A DNA stretch of 11,541 bases, taken from assembly GCA_027579435.1 (NCBI GenBank), contig JANBPK010001768.1, positions 1 to 11,541 on the forward strand, in the 5' to 3' direction. A program made the translations under genes and the position numbers. Source of the stretch: Candolleomyces eurysporus. Its lineage: Eukaryota; Basidiomycota; Agaricomycetes; Agaricales; Psathyrellaceae. The notes under the pieces are model-generated. The model saw nothing but the letters and a program-made list of their open reading frames with translations. It was not told where the DNA came from and did no database searches. Below, one piece after another: positions 9,117 through 11,541 of the stretch (positions within the stretch are counted from its first letter, which is position 1; each line of letters begins with the position of its first letter).

Positions 9117-9716
9117 AGTCCTCCCTTCAAGAGATCGATCGTATACTGCGAAACAGGTTTCAATAANGGGGGGAAAAGAGCGAGAGTCAGCGTCCCTCCG
9201 CCTGGTCGCACAACGAGTTTATGAGTTTTCGCCTACCTGTTGTGTCATCGCGACGGAAGCCAACTGGGGGCACATCGGCGAGTAGGATGGAAGCATAGCG
9301 ACACCATTAGGAAGGGAGAGGCAAGATTCGAGGCCTCAGGGAGGATTGAAGTAGGAAAGAAGGTCGTTTGACCATCGACGTTCCATGGTCCACGGAGCGT
9401 CGAGTACCGCACCCTGCTTCCCCCGACTTCGCATTTCAGACCTTCCCCCCGACTTCGCATTTCAGACCTTCCCCAGATTTCGTCGGCCATACGCAGCTTT
9501 CGTTGACGTTGTTTTTCGTTCTTCGTTCGCACCTGCTCGGCAAGGAGAGTAGCGGTTGAGACTGGCCTCGGTTAGATCTTGTTGGAAAGTAGAAAGCAGT
9601 CATCAATCCGCAGACTATTTGGCCCTGTTTGGTGTCAGTTCGACTTCCTGATCTGTGACTGCTCTCCCCACACACCGACCCATCGCCCATTTCTCACTCT
9701 TCCTCCGCTGTAGCTT
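9117..9716. promoter_or_regulatory. Divergent intergenic region between dioxygenase-like gene and Helitron frame
   Basis: About 600 bases separate two head-to-head open frames, so promoters for both and possibly the Helitron 5' end (expected to start TC after an A) should lie here. I cannot place either with confidence. The right part becomes C- and T-rich. Contents seen: an N at 9167 before a G6 run, and a 26-base tandem duplication at 9418-9468. The small open frames on both strands show no family resemblance. Confidence 0.45.
9418..9468 (+). repeat. 26-bp tandem duplication
   Basis: Two adjacent copies of TTCCCCC-GACTTCGCATTTCAGACC differ only by one C in the C run (five C at 9420-9424, six at 9445-9450). 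A third partial unit, TTCCCC then AGATTTCG, follows. This looks like a recent local duplication. Confidence 0.85.
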
Positions 9717-11541
9717 ATGCATCCTTCTTGCTTAATATCAACCTTTTGTGTCCTTCTAATTTGGACCTACTTCCCTGTTTATGTGGCTTACTCGGTGGCC
9801 CGGTCCTCGGTGTCTTCGATGACCGCTATTCACGACTCACCCTTTGATCTTTTCTCGACTGCTGTTCAGCAGGTCTCTCTGGCTTCTACAGCAAAATTGC
9901 CGGTCTCACATACCACGGCAAATACGCCGGTCTGCCTCAGCTGGACGACGACATTCCTGGCAACTGACTCGTTTGTGCGTCTCGAGCCCAGCCTCACGCA
10001 TTTCACCCATCGAGCTCTGTTCTCAGATTCTTCTTGCTGTTTGGGGTCTGCCAGATCTTGTGTAACTAACCTTCTGCTTACTGCAGCTCGAGTCAGCGGC
10101 TCAGTCCCCTACCAGCTCCCTGCCTCCATGATTCCAATTCTGATCCCTGGACATCTAGCTACACATTTGAAGGCCCTAGTGTGCCGATTGCTGGCTACAC
10201 ATTCGCTTTATCTCAAGCACAATTTTGCGGCTGCTCTCGGTGCCGCTGTTCCTCGTTATGCTAGTCGCTTCGGTCTTCGGACCGCACTTTTGAACATGCA
10301 TAACTGCTTTGGACGTGCATTGCTTTTTCCTGTGCCTTTGCACTCGCGCTGTAAAAGGTCACGCAGACCTCTAGGAGGCGCAACTCACATTCCCAATCGT
10401 GCTTTCCATTTCAACGACCTGTCGGTCTATCATCAGGTTCCAGAAGGGAGACCTTGTGGGTTTGAGGCTGACGACATATTTGAGTTTGTAGTCGTATTGC
10501 CCAAACCACAAGCTACGGTTTTGGTTGACAGCGGAGCAGAATATCTGGCTGTAGATGCGCCTCTTGACGTGCCGTTATCCTGCCTTGAGCTCAACGGCCT
10601 CAAAGCCCTTGCCCTGCGCCATCACATTGTCTTGGGCCGTGAACATCGTGCTAGAGATACCATTCTACCCTACCTATTTAATAGGCTTGCCAATCTTAAA
10701 ATTGAATTCATAAGCGTATTCCGTCTACTTCCTCGACCCGTTCATAAGACCCCACGAAAGAAAGCTATGCCTGTCAATGTCCGAATAGAATCAAGTACTT
10801 TGCCAACACCTGCCGAAATGCTAAAGCTGCTTGTTGAAAGTCGGGAGAAGGTTTCAGACTGTTCAGCCTTTCCTCCCCAACCATTGAGCAATTGGCAACA
10901 GGAGCAGATCATTTCAAATTTCTGCACAGAATTGACTCCTGAAAAAATAGAAGAGGCTGGATGTGCTGTGTGTGGACAGCTTACTCCTTTGTCCAACCTT
11001 GCAGATATTAGCAATATTGATCTTTCCTGTTTGACTTCCCCTGAAGTCACTCGAAAGGAACGCCATGCTGAATCAGATCCTGTCCAGGGTCTGGACGGAC
11101 CAGTATTAGCTCCTCACTGCACAGGAATTTGCCCTACTTGTCATTCAGCAGTTACAAACTCTAAAACACCAAAGCACTGTCTAGCTAATGGTCTTTGGAT
11201 AGGTGAGGTTCCTCCAGAGTTATCAGATCTAACATTTGCTGAAAAGATGCTTGTAGCAAGAATACGCCATAATAGCTGCCTTATCCGAGTGTCCTCTGGC
11301 AGGGCTAAAATGGTAGCAAATGCCATCATGTACTCCCTTCCCACTGCAAAAGTGTATCATGCGCTACCTCCCCCAAAAAATGAGATGGAGGATGTCTTTG
11401 CATTCATCTTTGTAGGTCATAGAGAACCAACAACTGATGACCTAAAGAGAATGCCTATGCTTGTTCGACGTAACAAAATAGCAAAGGCTTTGCAATGGCT
11501 TAAGCTGAACCATGTGGACTACAGTGACTTATATATATCAA
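9717..11541 (+). CDS. Helitron Rep-helicase protein, N-terminal part, cut by window end
   Basis: This is the N-terminal part of the rolling-circle transposition protein of a Helitron. The frame is open without a stop from just after the TAG at 9711-9713 to the window end (608 codons), and the first ATG is at 9717. From that ATG: a hydrophobic start (about residues 4-20), a poorly conserved region to about 220, a helical SAP-like element near 290 (LNGLKALALRHHI), then paired cysteines C416-x2-C419 and C472-x2-C475 that look zinc-binding. HCLANGLWIGEVPPELSDLT follows at 487-506, then AEKMLVARIRHNS, VFAFIFVGHR and MLVRRNKIAKALQWLK. These match my memory of DUF6570, the domain preceding the helitron-like N and HUH endonuclease domains. 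HUH and helicase motifs would lie right of the window. The start is uncertain: an intron-like end with CTAAC branch site and CTGCAG acceptor at 10066-10086 suggests that the first 120 codons may be partly non-coding. Confidence is high from about 10400 onward. Confidence 0.85.
   Translation, partial: MHPSCLISTFCVLLIWTYFPVYVAYSVARSSVSSMTAIHDSPFDLFSTAVQQVSLASTAKLPVSHTTANTPVCLSWTTTFLATDSFVRLEPSLTHFTHRALFSDSSCCLGSARSCVTNLLLTAARVSGSVPYQLPASMIPILIPGHLATHLKALVCRLLATHSLYLKHNFAAALGAAVPRYASRFGLRTALLNMHNCFGRALLFPVPLHSRCKRSRRPLGGATHIPNRAFHFNDLSVYHQVPEGRPCGFEADDIFEFVVVLPKPQATVLVDSGAEYLAVDAPLDVPLSCLELNGLKALALRHHIVLGREHRARDTILPYLFNRLANLKIEFISVFRLLPRPVHKTPRKKAMPVNVRIESSTLPTPAEMLKLLVESREKVSDCSAFPPQPLSNWQQEQIISNFCTELTPEKIEEAGCAVCGQLTPLSNLADISNIDLSCLTSPEVTRKERHAESDPVQGLDGPVLAPHCTGICPTCHSAVTNSKTPKHCLANGLWIGEVPPELSDLTFAEKMLVARIRHNSCLIRVSSGRAKMVANAIMYSLPTAKVYHALPPPKNEMEDVFAFIFVGHREPTTDDLKRMPMLVRRNKIAKALQWLKLNHVDYSDLYIS
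9717..11541 (+). mobile_element. Helitron, partial, termini not located
   Basis: The Helitron N-terminal protein frame marks a rolling-circle transposon extending past the right edge. Helitrons have no terminal inverted repeats or target duplications. They start TC, end CTRR after a small hairpin and insert between A and T. The left end must lie at or before the coding start, but TC is too common to choose one. The uninterrupted frame suggests a fairly young copy. Confidence 0.75.

Noticed and set aside
1..11541. tRNA, rRNA, CRISPR or bacterial operon signals
   Set aside because: None found by eye on either strand; the many GT-AG introns argue for a fungal nuclear genome.

Overview
The window reads as nuclear DNA of a filamentous basidiomycete fungus, probably an agaricomycete. 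The genes are split by many short GT-AG introns, mostly 48-70 bases. The peroxiredoxin is of the fungal Ahp1/Prx5 type. A Helitron of the type common in mushroom-forming fungi lies at the right end. No bacterial feature (operon, Shine-Dalgarno, CRISPR) is visible.

Layout. (1) 1-1280, plus strand: the 3' part of an unrecognised low-complexity, Ser-rich acidic protein whose start lies left of the window. (2) 1474-2366, minus strand: a complete 170-residue peroxiredoxin in six exons, convergent with gene 1. (3) 2367-4900: about 2.5 kb with no gene I can support, holding microsatellite-like CAGA, an AT palindrome and scattered degenerate short motifs. (4) 4901-9116, minus strand: one large spliced gene model of 9-10 exons. 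It encodes an Fe(II)/2-oxoglutarate dioxygenase-like domain with an H-x-D...H...R layout, best matched in my judgement to fungal TET/JBP-like (nucleic acid base oxidising) proteins. A basic, nuclear-localisation-like linker and a long unrecognised C-terminal region follow. (5) 9117-9716: a divergent intergenic region with a 26-bp tandem duplication. (6) 9717-11541, plus strand: an open frame that runs off the right edge and encodes the N-terminal part of a Helitron Rep-helicase protein.

The models for genes 2 and 4 were assembled by hand by splicing reading frames whose phases agree at each junction. An important technical point: of six single N bases, the three inside well-supported exons (1971, 6267, 8893) all break the reading frame and all behave as one spurious extra base beside a homopolymer. 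Deleting each one restores the expected protein. Automated gene calls on this sequence will therefore be broken at those sites.

The most interesting parts are the TET/JBP-like gene lying head-to-head with a Helitron, a tandem splice acceptor and an in-frame TGA that decide how long that protein is, and a 16-base microexon that carries the candidate resolving cysteine of the peroxiredoxin.
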